From positions 1 to 27,283 of the forward strand of contig JAPONU010000154.1 in assembly GCA_026713745.1 (NCBI GenBank): 27,283 bases of DNA, read 5' to 3'. Origin of the DNA: a bacterium (GTDB taxonomy: Bacteria > Actinomycetota > Acidimicrobiia > Acidimicrobiales > CATQHL01). Position numbers and translations under genes: made by a program. Under the pieces are notes generated by a model. The model was not told where the DNA came from. It did no database searches and saw only the letters and a list, made by a program, of their open reading frames with translations. Position 1 is the stretch's first letter, and each line of letters starts with the position of its first letter. Positions 1 to 10,820 of the stretch are shown in pieces.

Positions 1-350
<350 letters not shown>

Positions 351-684
351 CATCTCAGGCCCGTGGTGGCGAACCACCCCGAACCGTCGATCATCTGCTG
401 CGTTCGCGATTTCCTTGCGCGTCCGCAGCGTGGAGAGCCGGACGTGGGCGCCAACCCGCGTCCGACAATCCGGAATTGTGGGTAGGCCGCGCCGGACAAG
501 GATTCCGGCGAGGCCACCCGCACTGGCATTCGTCTTCTCTTCCGTTTTCAAGGAGCGCACCGGTCGCTGCTGCCCCGGGGGGTCGCGAACGACACTCATT
601 AGGTGGCGTCCTCCCTCCGCCTCGCTTTTTCGCCGGCTCGCTCTGCGGCCAGCCAACGCTTTCCGAGTGCGGAGGTGGACTGCG
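351..684 (-). promoter_or_regulatory. rRNA operon leader with boxA-like element and hairpin
   Basis: These roughly 330 bases between the candidate promoter and the 16S 5' end contain no credible gene. Read on the minus strand they hold GCTCCTTGAAAA (556 to 545), which resembles boxA antitermination sequences of bacterial rrn leaders. Downstream is a two-part hairpin at 485-515: inner stem GCCGGA/TCCGGC, outer stem GGCC/GGCC, 7-nt loop. Such elements fit Nus-dependent antitermination and RNase III processing of pre-16S RNA. The boxA match is by eye and the processing role is inferred. Confidence 0.55.
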
Positions 685-713
685 ATATTACCGAGATGCG
701 CCCGCCATCGCAA
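685..713 (-). promoter_or_regulatory. Candidate rRNA operon promoter
   Basis: On the minus strand TTGCGA (713-708), a 17-base spacer and TAATAT (690-685) form a sigma70-like promoter, each hexamer matching four of six consensus bases. Transcription would begin near 678 and give a leader of about 328 nt before mature 16S, a typical length for rrn operons. It lies in the short gap between the tyrS stop codon and the 16S gene, the expected place. Other promoters could exist inside tyrS. Confidence 0.45.
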
Positions 714-754
714 CCAGCCGGCCTCATGCCGGTCCGAAAAAATCGGCGCGGTCT

Positions 755-2035
755 CTACGGGTCGACCCGCACGACGCGGCGCTCGCGGCGCCCGCGCTGC
801 AACAGCAGGTAGCGACCGTCGATCAACCAGCCGGGCTCCACGTGACTCTGTGCCACCCGATCGCGGTTCACCGAGACGGCCGACTGGGCGAGTTGGCGCC
901 GGGCATCGCCGCGCGACGTGCACAACCCCGAGTCGACCAGCAGTCCCACCAGGGACTCCGGTCCTGCCAGATCCTCGCCGGCGGCGCGGGTATCGGCGAC
1001 GATCCCCGCCAGCGCATCGAGCATCTCGCCACTTAGCGGCGCGGTGCCGTAGAGCGCCTCCGCGGCCAGGTTGGCGCGCGAGACCGCCTCGGTGCCGTGC
1101 ACGAATCCGGTCACCTCATCAGCCAGCCGCTGCTGGGCGAGGCGCCGCTCGGGCGCCCGGGCGTGCTCGGCGGCGATTTCGCGCACCTCTGTCATGGGCA
1201 GCAGCGTGAACTGCGCCAGCAGGCGCCCCACGTCGGCGTCGTCGCTGCGCAGCAGGTATTGGTGCAACTCGAAGGGAAGCGTGCGATCGCCGTCCAGCCA
1301 GATTGTCCCCTCGGCGGTCTTGCCGAACTTCTGGCCGTCGGCGCGGGTGAGCAGCGGCCAGGTGAGGCCGTGCGCCACCGCTCCGGAGCGACGACGGATG
1401 AGGTCGATGCCCGCCACGATGTTGCCCCACTGGTCCGAACCCCCCACCTGCAGCCGGCAACCTCGGTGGGCATGGAGCCACCAGAAGTCGAATGCTTGCA
1501 GCAGCATGTAGCTGAACTCGGTATAGGAGATGCCCTGGGTGCCCTGCAGGCGGCTACGTACCGACTCGCGGGCCAGCATCTGGCTGACGGTGACGTGCTT
1601 GCCGACATCGCGGAGGAATTCGATGACGCTCACCGGCGCCGTCCAATCAGCGTTGTTGACGACGTCAGTTTCAGCCACGCCGGCGAAGTGGGCGTACTGG
1701 CGCCGGATGGCCGCCACGTTCGCCTCGAGCGTCTCGGCGTCGAGCAGGTTCCGCTCGTCGGAGCGGCCGCTTGGATCGCCGACCATGCCCGTGGCGCCGC
1801 CCACGAGAGCCAGGGGCCGGTGCCCGGCATCTGCGAAGCGCCGCAGAACCAGTACACCGATGAGGTTCCCGAGGTGCAGGCTGCTGGCGGACGGGTCGAT
1901 GCCCAGGTACAGCACCGCCGGGGGCTCGGCCAGCATCGCCCGCACGGCCTGCTGGTCGGTGGTGTCGTGGACGAGACCTCTTTCGGAGAGGTCGTCCAGC
2001 ACTCCCACGCCCCTACTCATCGACTCCGTGCTCAT
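755..2035 (-). CDS. tyrS: Tyrosyl-tRNA synthetase
   Basis: Class I aminoacyl-tRNA synthetase that charges tRNA-Tyr with tyrosine in the cytosol; 426 aa, normal for bacterial TyrS. Visible motifs are the HIGH-type HLGN (residues 54-57), the tyrosine/tRNA region GGSDQWGN (198-205), and KFGKT (236-240) as the KMSKS loop. The C-terminal 60 residues look like an S4 RNA-binding domain (TSRGDARRQL, 373-382). The frame stays open upstream to 2200, but homology begins near GVLDDLSERGL, so I chose ATG at 2035; ATG at 2020 is an alternative, and neither has an ideally spaced ribosome-binding site. The gene ends with TAG at 755, just upstream of the rRNA promoter. In Mycobacterium tyrS also follows mpg, so the position downstream of the arg/mpg block is conserved. 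It diverges from the PBP gene across 146 bp. Confidence 0.96.
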   Translation of the reverse strand: MSTESMSRGVGVLDDLSERGLVHDTTDQQAVRAMLAEPPAVLYLGIDPSASSLHLGNLIGVLVLRRFADAGHRPLALVGGATGMVGDPSGRSDERNLLDAETLEANVAAIRRQYAHFAGVAETDVVNNADWTAPVSVIEFLRDVGKHVTVSQMLARESVRSRLQGTQGISYTEFSYMLLQAFDFWWLHAHRGCRLQVGGSDQWGNIVAGIDLIRRRSGAVAHGLTWPLLTRADGQKFGKTAEGTIWLDGDRTLPFELHQYLLRSDDADVGRLLAQFTLLPMTEVREIAAEHARAPERRLAQQRLADEVTGFVHGTEAVSRANLAAEALYGTAPLSGEMLDALAGIVADTRAAGEDLAGPESLVGLLVDSGLCTSRGDARRQLAQSAVSVNRDRVAQSHVEPGWLIDGRYLLLQRGRRERRVVRVDP

Positions 2036-2181
2036 ACCTCTCGCCGTTCCGTCCTGTTCGCCGGTGCCGTCCCGGTGCGCAGCGGCTAGCCGAGACGGAC
2101 GCCCGAGTCTGCCGCCGGTTTGGCGCCGAGCGACGTTGCCGTGGCGCGCCGGGCGCGCTCTCGTAGGCTCTGAACGTCGCC

Positions 2182-4491
2182 GTGTCCGCCATTCTCGCAC
2201 GCCGCCGCGCCGTCCTGCGCCTGGTTACGGTGGCCCTCGCCGTGGCCCTGATCGCCGGGTCATGCACCTTCCAGACCCGCGACCTGCGAGTCTCGCTTCC
2301 GGCCACGGCGCAGTCCTCTTTCATCTACGACGCCGACGGCCGGCTCATCACCACGTTCCGGGGCGAGCAGCACCGCCGGAACCTGGAGACGATCGACGAC
2401 GTGCCCCGGATCCTGCAGGACGCCGTGGTCGCCATCGAGGATGAGCGCTTCTGGCAACACCAGGGCGTGGACGTGCGAGCCCTGCTGCGGGCAGCGCGCT
2501 CGAACATCTCCGTCGATGGGGTCCTGCAGGGCGGGTCCACCATCACGCAGCAGTACGTGGGGCGGGCCTTCCTGGACCGCACCGAGATAACCGCCAGCCG
2601 CAAGATTTCCGAGATCGCCCTGGCTCTGCAACTCGAGCGGGCCTACACGAAGGAGTTCATCCTCCTGCAGTACCTCAACTCGGTGAACTTCGGCGAAGGC
2701 GCCTACGGAGTGCTGACCGCCGCCAAGGAGTACTTCGACAAGGAACTCGATGAGTTGACCCTCGCCGAGGCTGCGCTTCTGGCCGGACTCATCCAGGCGC
2801 CGTCGGCCCGCAACCCCTACGAGAACAGGCCCTCGGCCATCCGGCGCCGCGAGGCCGTGCTGGAGAGGATGCTCGCCAACGAATGGATCAGCGAGAGAGA
2901 GTTCCGCCAGGCGCGCACCGAGCCCCTGCGCCTGGCGCCCCGGGTTGCGACCCTCGAGGAGGAGTACGAGTACGGGTACTTCGTAGAGGATGTGCGGCAG
3001 TGGATTCTCAACGACCCCCGCTTCGGCTCCACGCCCGACGAGCGGGTGCGGTTGCTGTTCGAGGGCGGCCTGCACATCTACACCACCTTGCGTCCCGATG
3101 TGCAGCACGCCGCCGAGGCGGCCCTGACGACGATCCTGCCGTGGGAGGGCGGCCCGTCGGCGGCGATCGTGGTGATCCGCAACGACACGGGGCACGTGGA
3201 GGCAATGGTCGGCGGGCGGGACTTCTTCGGCGGTTCGGCGTCGGCCCGGTTCAACCTGGCCACCCAGGGCGGGCGTCAGGCGGGCTCGGGGTTCAAACCG
3301 TTCGTGCTGGCCTCCGCCCTCGAGCAGGGGATCCAGATGAGCGCCCTGTACCCCGCGCCCAGCAAGATCGAACTGCCGATCCCGGGCCTGGAGGAGACCT
3401 GGGAGGTGTCGAACTTCTCGGCGACCGGCGGTGGCGGGCTGATGACCCTGCGGGAGGCGCTCGTGCGGTCGATCAACACGGTGTTCGCCCAGCTCATGGA
3501 GGACGTGACACCGGAGGCCGGCGTCGCCATGGCGCAGCGCCTGGGGGTGGCGTCGCCGTTGCAGCCCGTGCTCGCCGCCGTGCTGGGCAGCGAGGACGTT
3601 ACGGTCCTGGACATGGCCGCGGCTTACTCCACCTTCGCCCGACGGGGGATCTATGTTCCCCCCACGATGGTGACTCGCGTGACCCGCCTGGACGGCACCG
3701 TGCTCTTCGAGCACGAGCCCAACTCCACCCGGGTGCTGGACAGCCGGATCGCCGATGAGTTGACCGACGTGATGACCGAGGTCGTGGACGCGGGAACCGG
3801 TGGCCGGGCAGCCGTCGCAGGCCGGCAGGTGGCCGGCAAGACGGGCACCGCCGAGAACTTCGTGGACGCCGGGTTCACCGGCTACACCCCGCAATACACC
3901 ACCGCGGTGTGGGTGGGTTTCCCGGATGCGCAGATCCCCATGGAGCCGCCCACGACCGAACGCGACGTGACCGGGGGCTCGTACCCGGCGGAGATCTTCC
4001 AGCTGGTAATGGCAGCTATCCACGACGGCCTGGCGACGGAGCCCTTCGCCGCCGGCGCACCGACAACGACCACCACGCAGTACCCGCCGGTGGTAGAGGT
4101 GCCGTCGGTGATCGACCTCCGCTTGGAGGAGGCCGAGGACACCATCGAGGAGGCCTACCTGCACGTGCGGGTCTCGGAGGTCGTGCGACCCGACGTGGAG
4201 CCCGGCACCGTCGTGAACCAGATTCCCCGTGCCACCGAGCTGGCCAGCGGTGGCAGCGCGGTGATCATCGAGGTGGTCGTCGAGCCGCCGGAGCCGGACC
4301 CTGAGGACTTCGAGGCGGTTGAACTGCCTGACGAGCCCGACGTGCAGGGCGGCGAGGACTCAGAGCCCGAGGATCGGGGTGAAGGACAGCAACCCGACGG
4401 TGGCGTTGGCGGAGTCGACGGCGAGGGACCGCTCGAGAACGGCGAGCAGCCTGAGGGCGGTGGCGGAGCCGAAGCAGGGGGTGAGCAGTGA
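2182..4491 (+). CDS. Class A penicillin-binding protein with C-terminal PASTA domain
   Basis: Bifunctional peptidoglycan glycosyltransferase/transpeptidase, 769 aa, GTG start. Residues 10-27 form a membrane or signal segment ending at Cys28 (AGSC), a weak lipobox. The GT51 glycosyltransferase domain (about 45-230) has EDERFWQHQG with catalytic Glu86, GGSTITQQ (117-124) and RKISE (140-144). The transpeptidase domain (about 325-615) has Ser369-Gly-Phe-Lys372 (SxxK), Ser430-Ile-Asn432 (SxN) and Lys553-Thr-Gly (KTG). A short Thr-rich linker leads to one PASTA repeat (about 637-700) that could bind uncrosslinked peptidoglycan or beta-lactams, then a Glu/Gly-rich tail of about 65 residues. It would act on the outer face of the cytoplasmic membrane. 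A TAGGCT about 12 bases before the start could be a -10 element. The stop overlaps the next gene by 4 bases (GTGA), indicating translational coupling. Confidence 0.94.
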   Translation: MSAILARRRAVLRLVTVALAVALIAGSCTFQTRDLRVSLPATAQSSFIYDADGRLITTFRGEQHRRNLETIDDVPRILQDAVVAIEDERFWQHQGVDVRALLRAARSNISVDGVLQGGSTITQQYVGRAFLDRTEITASRKISEIALALQLERAYTKEFILLQYLNSVNFGEGAYGVLTAAKEYFDKELDELTLAEAALLAGLIQAPSARNPYENRPSAIRRREAVLERMLANEWISEREFRQARTEPLRLAPRVATLEEEYEYGYFVEDVRQWILNDPRFGSTPDERVRLLFEGGLHIYTTLRPDVQHAAEAALTTILPWEGGPSAAIVVIRNDTGHVEAMVGGRDFFGGSASARFNLATQGGRQAGSGFKPFVLASALEQGIQMSALYPAPSKIELPIPGLEETWEVSNFSATGGGGLMTLREALVRSINTVFAQLMEDVTPEAGVAMAQRLGVASPLQPVLAAVLGSEDVTVLDMAAAYSTFARRGIYVPPTMVTRVTRLDGTVLFEHEPNSTRVLDSRIADELTDVMTEVVDAGTGGRAAVAGRQVAGKTGTAENFVDAGFTGYTPQYTTAVWVGFPDAQIPMEPPTTERDVTGGSYPAEIFQLVMAAIHDGLATEPFAAGAPTTTTTQYPPVVEVPSVIDLRLEEAEDTIEEAYLHVRVSEVVRPDVEPGTVVNQIPRATELASGGSAVIIEVVVEPPEPDPEDFEAVELPDEPDVQGGEDSEPEDRGEGQQPDGGVGGVDGEGPLENGEQPEGGGGAEAGGEQ

Positions 4492-5090
4492 TCAGCTCGC
4501 AGAAACGCGACGTCCAGCACTGGCTCGACTCGATGCGCGGGGTCGACGACCCCGAGCCCGCCGGACCCGGCGGCAACCCGCGGTGGCTGCCCAGGGGCCG
4601 CGCCGGTGCCACGGTCGCCGTGGCGGCGTTGCTGGTGATGGCCCTGTTCTGGATCTGGGCGTTCTCGCCGCTGGCACCCAGCGGGCATCCCGATGTCCTG
4701 CACAATGTGGTGTTCACCCACAACGCCGAGGACATCTGCCAGCGGACGGTGAGCGCGGCGGACCGCCTGCCGCAGGCCGCCGAGGCGACCGGGCCCGAGG
4801 ATCGGGCCGGCCAGATCAGGACCTCCACGCCGCTGTTCGCGGCGATGGTCGCCGAGCTGCGCGTCGAGGCCGGCGAAGTGTTCGGGTCCGACGCCGACCT
4901 CGTGGGCGACTGGCTCGCGGACTGGGACACCTACCTGGCGGACCGCCACGCCTACGCCGAGGTGCTGGCCGGCGGCAGCGACCCGCCGTTCACGGTGCGG
5001 GCGCGCGACGGCGAGCCTGTGACCAGCTACATCGACATCTTCGCCGAGGTGAACTCCATGCCGAGCTGCGCCACACCGGGCGACGTCTGA
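4488..5090 (+). CDS. Unknown single-pass membrane protein coupled to the PBP
   Basis: Not a family I recognise; 200 aa. The GTG start overlaps the PBP stop in the string GTGA, and a purine-rich GGGGGTGA just upstream can serve as ribosome-binding site, so the two are very likely co-translated. The N-terminal 40 residues are polar and cytoplasmic, with a basic stretch (RWLPRGR) before one hydrophobic segment (about 40-60, AVAALLVMALFWIWAF). The rest (61-200) would be extracytoplasmic and contains only two cysteines, Cys84 (EDICQR) and Cys194 (MPSCAT), which could form a disulfide. Several Trp and Asp residues (GDWLADWDTYL, 140-150) suggest a compact helical domain. By context it could assist or tether the PBP, but that is inference. 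Confidence 0.85.
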   Translation: MISSQKRDVQHWLDSMRGVDDPEPAGPGGNPRWLPRGRAGATVAVAALLVMALFWIWAFSPLAPSGHPDVLHNVVFTHNAEDICQRTVSAADRLPQAAEATGPEDRAGQIRTSTPLFAAMVAELRVEAGEVFGSDADLVGDWLADWDTYLADRHAYAEVLAGGSDPPFTVRARDGEPVTSYIDIFAEVNSMPSCATPGDV

Positions 5091-5175
5091 GGCGGCGCCC
5101 AACCAGAGCGTTCTCGCCGCAGGAAACGCCAGGGGATGGCGCCGACGGCGACCGGCGGCAAAGCCCGGGACTGCG

Positions 5176-5247
5176 AGAGACTCTTGGGCCTCGACCCGGC
5201 CCGAGAGGTAGAGACTCTTAGGCCTCGACCCGGCCCGAGAGGTAGAG
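5176..5247. repeat. 34-bp tandem duplication at the MOSC gene 3' end
   Basis: Two copies of a 34-bp unit lie head to tail, with units starting at 5176 and 5210; the match runs 38 bases with a single mismatch (G5186 against A5220). The right copy contains the last codons and the TAA stop of the MOSC gene (5218-5220); the left copy lies just beyond the stop and has CAA in place of TAA. Near identity indicates a recent slippage duplication. Each copy has a small GGGCC/GGCCC hairpin, so the duplication also doubles a weak stem-loop in the convergent intergenic gap. Confidence 0.9.
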
Positions 5248-5928
5248 GCGGTCGAGGTCGAGTCCGAGCCGCTCGCTGCGGGCGATGCGGGCTGCCAGCT
5301 TGTCCTTGATCGCCGAACTGAGGGCCTCGATGTCGAGCAGCCGCTTGGCGCCCGCGAGGTCGTTGCGAGCCACGTTCAGGATGCGACCGGCCTCGGCGAC
5401 GGTGTAGTCGTGCGAGGCGTCCCGCTCGACGAGGCGCATCTCGTCGCCGGCCGCCACGTCGCCCTCCTGCAGCACGCGCAGTAGGTAGCCGGTGAATCCG
5501 GTCTCCTGTACCACGATCGAGATGTCCTTGCGGCCGTAGCGGGCGGCGATCTTGTAGCAGGGCGACCGCGGCTCGCTGACCTGCAAGACGCACGATCCCA
5601 CCTCGAAGCTGTCGCCGAGGTGGACCTCGGCCTCGGGGAGGCCTTCCACGGTGAGGTTCTCGGCGAACGCGCCCACCTCGGGGATCTCGACCCCTAGATC
5701 GCGCCAGAAGGGGTAGTGGTCACGGGAGTAGACCAGCACGGCAGCGTCCTCGCCCCCGTGACCCTCGTAGACGTGCTCGTCACCCTCGACCCCCAGGCTT
5801 CCGACACGCACCCGACCCTCGACGGCCCGCTTCACGAAGGCGCTGGAGATCTTGCGGCCGCTGGAGTCCAGCTCGCCGACCGTGCCCACGCAGACAGCTG
5901 CCACCGTGCCCCGGAGATTGTTTCTCAC
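5218..5928 (-). CDS. MOSC-domain protein (YiiM-like)
   Basis: Stand-alone MOSC protein, 236 aa. MOSC domains are related to the C-terminus of molybdenum cofactor sulfurase; YiiM-type members detoxify N-hydroxylated bases or carry sulfur through a conserved Cys. Here the motif PRSPCYKIAARYG places that Cys at 124, after the typical VEGDEHVYEGHGGEDAAVLVY (47-67, shown in part) and GAFAENLTVEGL (86-97) segments. The C-terminal part (about 165-236) is helical and matches the extension seen in YiiM relatives. Start is GTG at 5928; GTG eight codons later is possible. It is convergent with the membrane-protein gene and follows mpg across a 61-base gap with a strong hairpin. A molybdenum-linked gene (MogA/MoaB type) lies about 20 kb away, too far to imply joint action. 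Confidence 0.9.
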   Translation of the reverse strand: MRNNLRGTVAAVCVGTVGELDSSGRKISSAFVKRAVEGRVRVGSLGVEGDEHVYEGHGGEDAAVLVYSRDHYPFWRDLGVEIPEVGAFAENLTVEGLPEAEVHLGDSFEVGSCVLQVSEPRSPCYKIAARYGRKDISIVVQETGFTGYLLRVLQEGDVAAGDEMRLVERDASHDYTVAEAGRILNVARNDLAGAKRLLDIEALSSAIKDKLAARIARSERLGLDLDRLYLSGRVEA

Positions 5929-5960
5929 CCGCTCAACCTACCCCGCGGCTCCTCGGAGCG

Positions 5961-5982
5961 GCGCGGCCACCGGCGGCCGCGC
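5961..5982 (-). terminator. GC-rich hairpin between mpg and the MOSC gene
   Basis: A perfect 8-bp stem, GCGCGGCC (5961-5968) and GGCCGCGC (5975-5982), encloses a 6-base loop, 7 bases beyond the mpg stop codon. It has no following T run, as is common for actinobacterial stem-loops, so it may terminate the long arg-mpg transcript or only stabilise its 3' end. It could also simply reflect high GC. Confidence 0.4.
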
Positions 5983-5989
5983 TCTCGGT

Positions 5990-6571
5990 TCAGCGCGGCG
6001 GGCGGGAGACGTTGGGATCTCCCGGTACGTACCAGCGCCATTGGCGATCGGTCGCGGTCGTGATGCCGATGCGGGCGCTCGTGGCCCACTCGGGAGGTCC
6101 CGATGCGCGCAGCCGGAGACTCACCGGCGAGGCGGGATCGAGGAGGTCGGCGCCGTTGTGGCGCTGATCGATGCCCAGGGCGGCGGTGAGTTTGGCAGGG
6201 CCGCTGCAGAGGTCACGCTCGCGGCGAGCCTTGGGGCGCGCGGGCCACATCTCCTCGAGGCCCCCCAGCGGCGCCAGAGCACGGACCAGCACGGCACCGC
6301 AGCGCCCGTCCGGCTCGCAGACCACGTTGGCGCACCAGTGCATCCCGTACGTGAAGTAGACGTACAGGTGCCCGGGCGGCCCGAACATGACCTCGTTGCG
6401 CGGCGTGCGGCCTCGATGGCCGTGGCTGGCTGGATCGTCGGCGCCGCCGTAGGCCTCCACCTCGACGATGCGTCCCGCCCGATCGCCGCAGGCCAGCACC
6501 ATGCCCAGCAGGTCGGGCGCCACCGCGGTGACCGGCCGCTCGAAGAAGGAGCGGTCCGGGCGGTCGGTCAC
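5990..6571 (-). CDS. mpg: DNA-3-methyladenine glycosylase (AAG/MPG family)
   Basis: Base-excision repair enzyme that removes alkylated purines such as 3-methyladenine; 193 aa, the usual bacterial length. Diagnostic motifs are RIVEVEAYGG (34-43), whose Glu corresponds to the catalytic Glu125 of human AAG; DPASHGHRGRTPRN (46-59); MFGPPGHLYVYFTYGMHWCANVV (62-84, quoted here only by name of the block), which holds the base-intercalating tyrosine; and VLVRALAPL. The GTG start lies 8 bases after the argH stop with no clear ribosome-binding site, so it is probably translated by coupling as the last gene of the arg operon. The arg-mpg-tyrS order is known from Mycobacterium. Confidence 0.95.
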   Translation of the reverse strand: MTDRPDRSFFERPVTAVAPDLLGMVLACGDRAGRIVEVEAYGGADDPASHGHRGRTPRNEVMFGPPGHLYVYFTYGMHWCANVVCEPDGRCGAVLVRALAPLGGLEEMWPARPKARRERDLCSGPAKLTAALGIDQRHNGADLLDPASPVSLRLRASGPPEWATSARIGITTATDRQWRWYVPGDPNVSRPPR

Positions 6572-6579
6572 GCCGGGGG

Positions 6580-9247
<2,668 letters not shown>

Positions 9248-9250
9248 GGT

Positions 9251-9763
9251 TCAGAACTCCTTGCTGGCGGGGAGCGGGGATTCGGGCGGGAGGCCGGCAT
9301 GAGCGCGCAGGCGTTCGGCGAGGGCGCCGGGGTCGCAACCCTCGGCGGCCACCACCAGGAGGGTGTCGTCGCCGGCCACGGTGGCGAGCACATCGCCGAG
9401 CCCCGCCCGGTCGAGGGCCGAACCCACCACGTGGGCCGAACCGGGGGGTGTGCGCAGGCACACCAGGTTGGCGGAACGGCCGATGCCGATCACCCAGTCG
9501 CTGAGGACCCGGCGCAGGTGGTCCTCGCTCATGGCCCGCTCCTCGGCGGGCACGGGCACCGCGTAGACGCCCGCTCCGCCACCGACGCGCACCTTCACCG
9601 CCCCGAGGTCGTCGAGGTCGCGCGACACGGTGGCCTGCGTGGCACTCACGCCGCGCTCGGCCAGCAACTCCACGAGCTGCTCCTGGCTGTTGACAGCCTC
9701 GTCACCCAGCAGGCGCTCGATGATGTGCTGTCGCTGACGCTTGCCGACGTTGCCGGAGGTCAC
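9251..9763 (-). CDS. argR: Arginine repressor
   Basis: Hexameric transcription factor that binds ARG boxes when charged with arginine. 170 aa. The N-terminal winged helix-turn-helix (about 5-75) has the recognition segment SATQATVSRDLDDLGAVKVR (40-59). The C-terminal oligomerisation and arginine-binding domain (about 90-155) has GSAHVVGSALDRAG and GDVLATVAGDDTLLVV, with the paired Asp residues that contact arginine. The start is GTG at 9763 with AGGAG 7 bases upstream. It sits between argF and argG, the usual actinobacterial position, so it probably represses its own operon through the site upstream of argC. Confidence 0.96.
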   Translation of the reverse strand: MTSGNVGKRQRQHIIERLLGDEAVNSQEQLVELLAERGVSATQATVSRDLDDLGAVKVRVGGGAGVYAVPVPAEERAMSEDHLRRVLSDWVIGIGRSANLVCLRTPPGSAHVVGSALDRAGLGDVLATVAGDDTLLVVAAEGCDPGALAERLRAHAGLPPESPLPASKEF

Positions 9764-9809
9764 GTCCAGTCTCCTCTCACGGTCGTCGCTGCCTTCGCAA
9801 TCGTGGCCG

Positions 9810-10820
9810 TCATTGGTCGCCGCGGGGTTGGCCCATCGTGGGACCCGTTAGCCATCCAAACAGACCCTTGGCCGCACCGAGCCGGTTGGCAGCCTGCTGC
9901 CAGACCCGCGATCGGGGGCCGTCGATGACCTCGGCGGCCACCTCCTCGCCCCGGCGGGCGGGCAGGCAGTGCATGAAGATGGCGTGCGGAGCCGCCGCCT
10001 CCATGAGTTCGGGCGTGACGGTGAAGCCGGCGAAGTCCTGCATCCGCTGTGCCGCCTCGGCCTCCTGACCCATGGACGTCCAGACGTCGGTGTAGACGGC
10101 ATCGGCTCTAGTCACGGCTTCGAAATGATCGCCGAACGTGTGCACCTCGGCGCCGGCTGCGCGCAGGCGTGCCAAGTGGTCGTCGCTGAATCCGTAGCCG
10201 GCAGGTGAGGCGATGCGGAACACCACGCCGGTGCGTCCCGCGCCCAGGGCCAACGAGCTCGCCACGTTGTTGGCGTCGCCCACATAGGCCACCGTGCGCC
10301 CCTCGAGTGAACCGAACACTGCCTGGATCGTCAGCAGATCGGCGAGCGCCTGGAGGGGGTGGGCGCGGTCCGAGAGCAGGTTCACGACCGGCACCGGCGA
10401 CACCGCCGCCATGCGCTGCAGGATGCGGTGGTCGAAGACGCGCACCCCGATGATGGCGTGGTAGCAGGCAAGGGTGCGCGCCAGGTCCTCAGCGCTCTCG
10501 CGGGTGTCGATGCCCACCTCGGTGTCGGTGACCGTGACCGGATGACCCGAGAGCTGCACCACCGCCAACTCCGCCGAGTGACGGGTGCGGGCCGAGGGCT
10601 TCTGGAAGTACAGCGCCACACCGCGGCCTTCCAGCGTGTTGACCCGGTCGTCCGCCTTGGCGCGGTTCAGCACGTTGAGGATCTCCGCTGTGCTGAGGTC
10701 GTCCACGTCGAGCACGTGGCGCACCGCGGGCGCGTCCGGGCCAGATCCCGCCTCACCGGCCTCGCTGCCACCGTGCGATCGGCGATCCTCGGCTCGCTGG
10801 TTGCGGCGGGAGAGGCTCAT
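9810..10820 (-). CDS. argF: Ornithine carbamoyltransferase
   Basis: Converts ornithine and carbamoyl phosphate to citrulline. 336 aa; homology begins near residue 33 (VRHVLDVDDLS), so the first 32 residues, rich in Arg, Ser and Gly, are an unusual extension. Motifs: SARTR (76-80, carbamoyl phosphate), HPLQ (154-157), DVWTSMGQ (245-252, ornithine SMG loop) and HCLP (284-287). Its ATG overlaps the argD stop in ATGA, which fixes the annotated start as the coupled one; a later start would lose this coupling. A 46-base gap leads to argR. Confidence 0.95.
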   Translation of the reverse strand: MSLSRRNQRAEDRRSHGGSEAGEAGSGPDAPAVRHVLDVDDLSTAEILNVLNRAKADDRVNTLEGRGVALYFQKPSARTRHSAELAVVQLSGHPVTVTDTEVGIDTRESAEDLARTLACYHAIIGVRVFDHRILQRMAAVSPVPVVNLLSDRAHPLQALADLLTIQAVFGSLEGRTVAYVGDANNVASSLALGAGRTGVVFRIASPAGYGFSDDHLARLRAAGAEVHTFGDHFEAVTRADAVYTDVWTSMGQEAEAAQRMQDFAGFTVTPELMEAAAPHAIFMHCLPARRGEEVAAEVIDGPRSRVWQQAANRLGAAKGLFGWLTGPTMGQPRGDQ

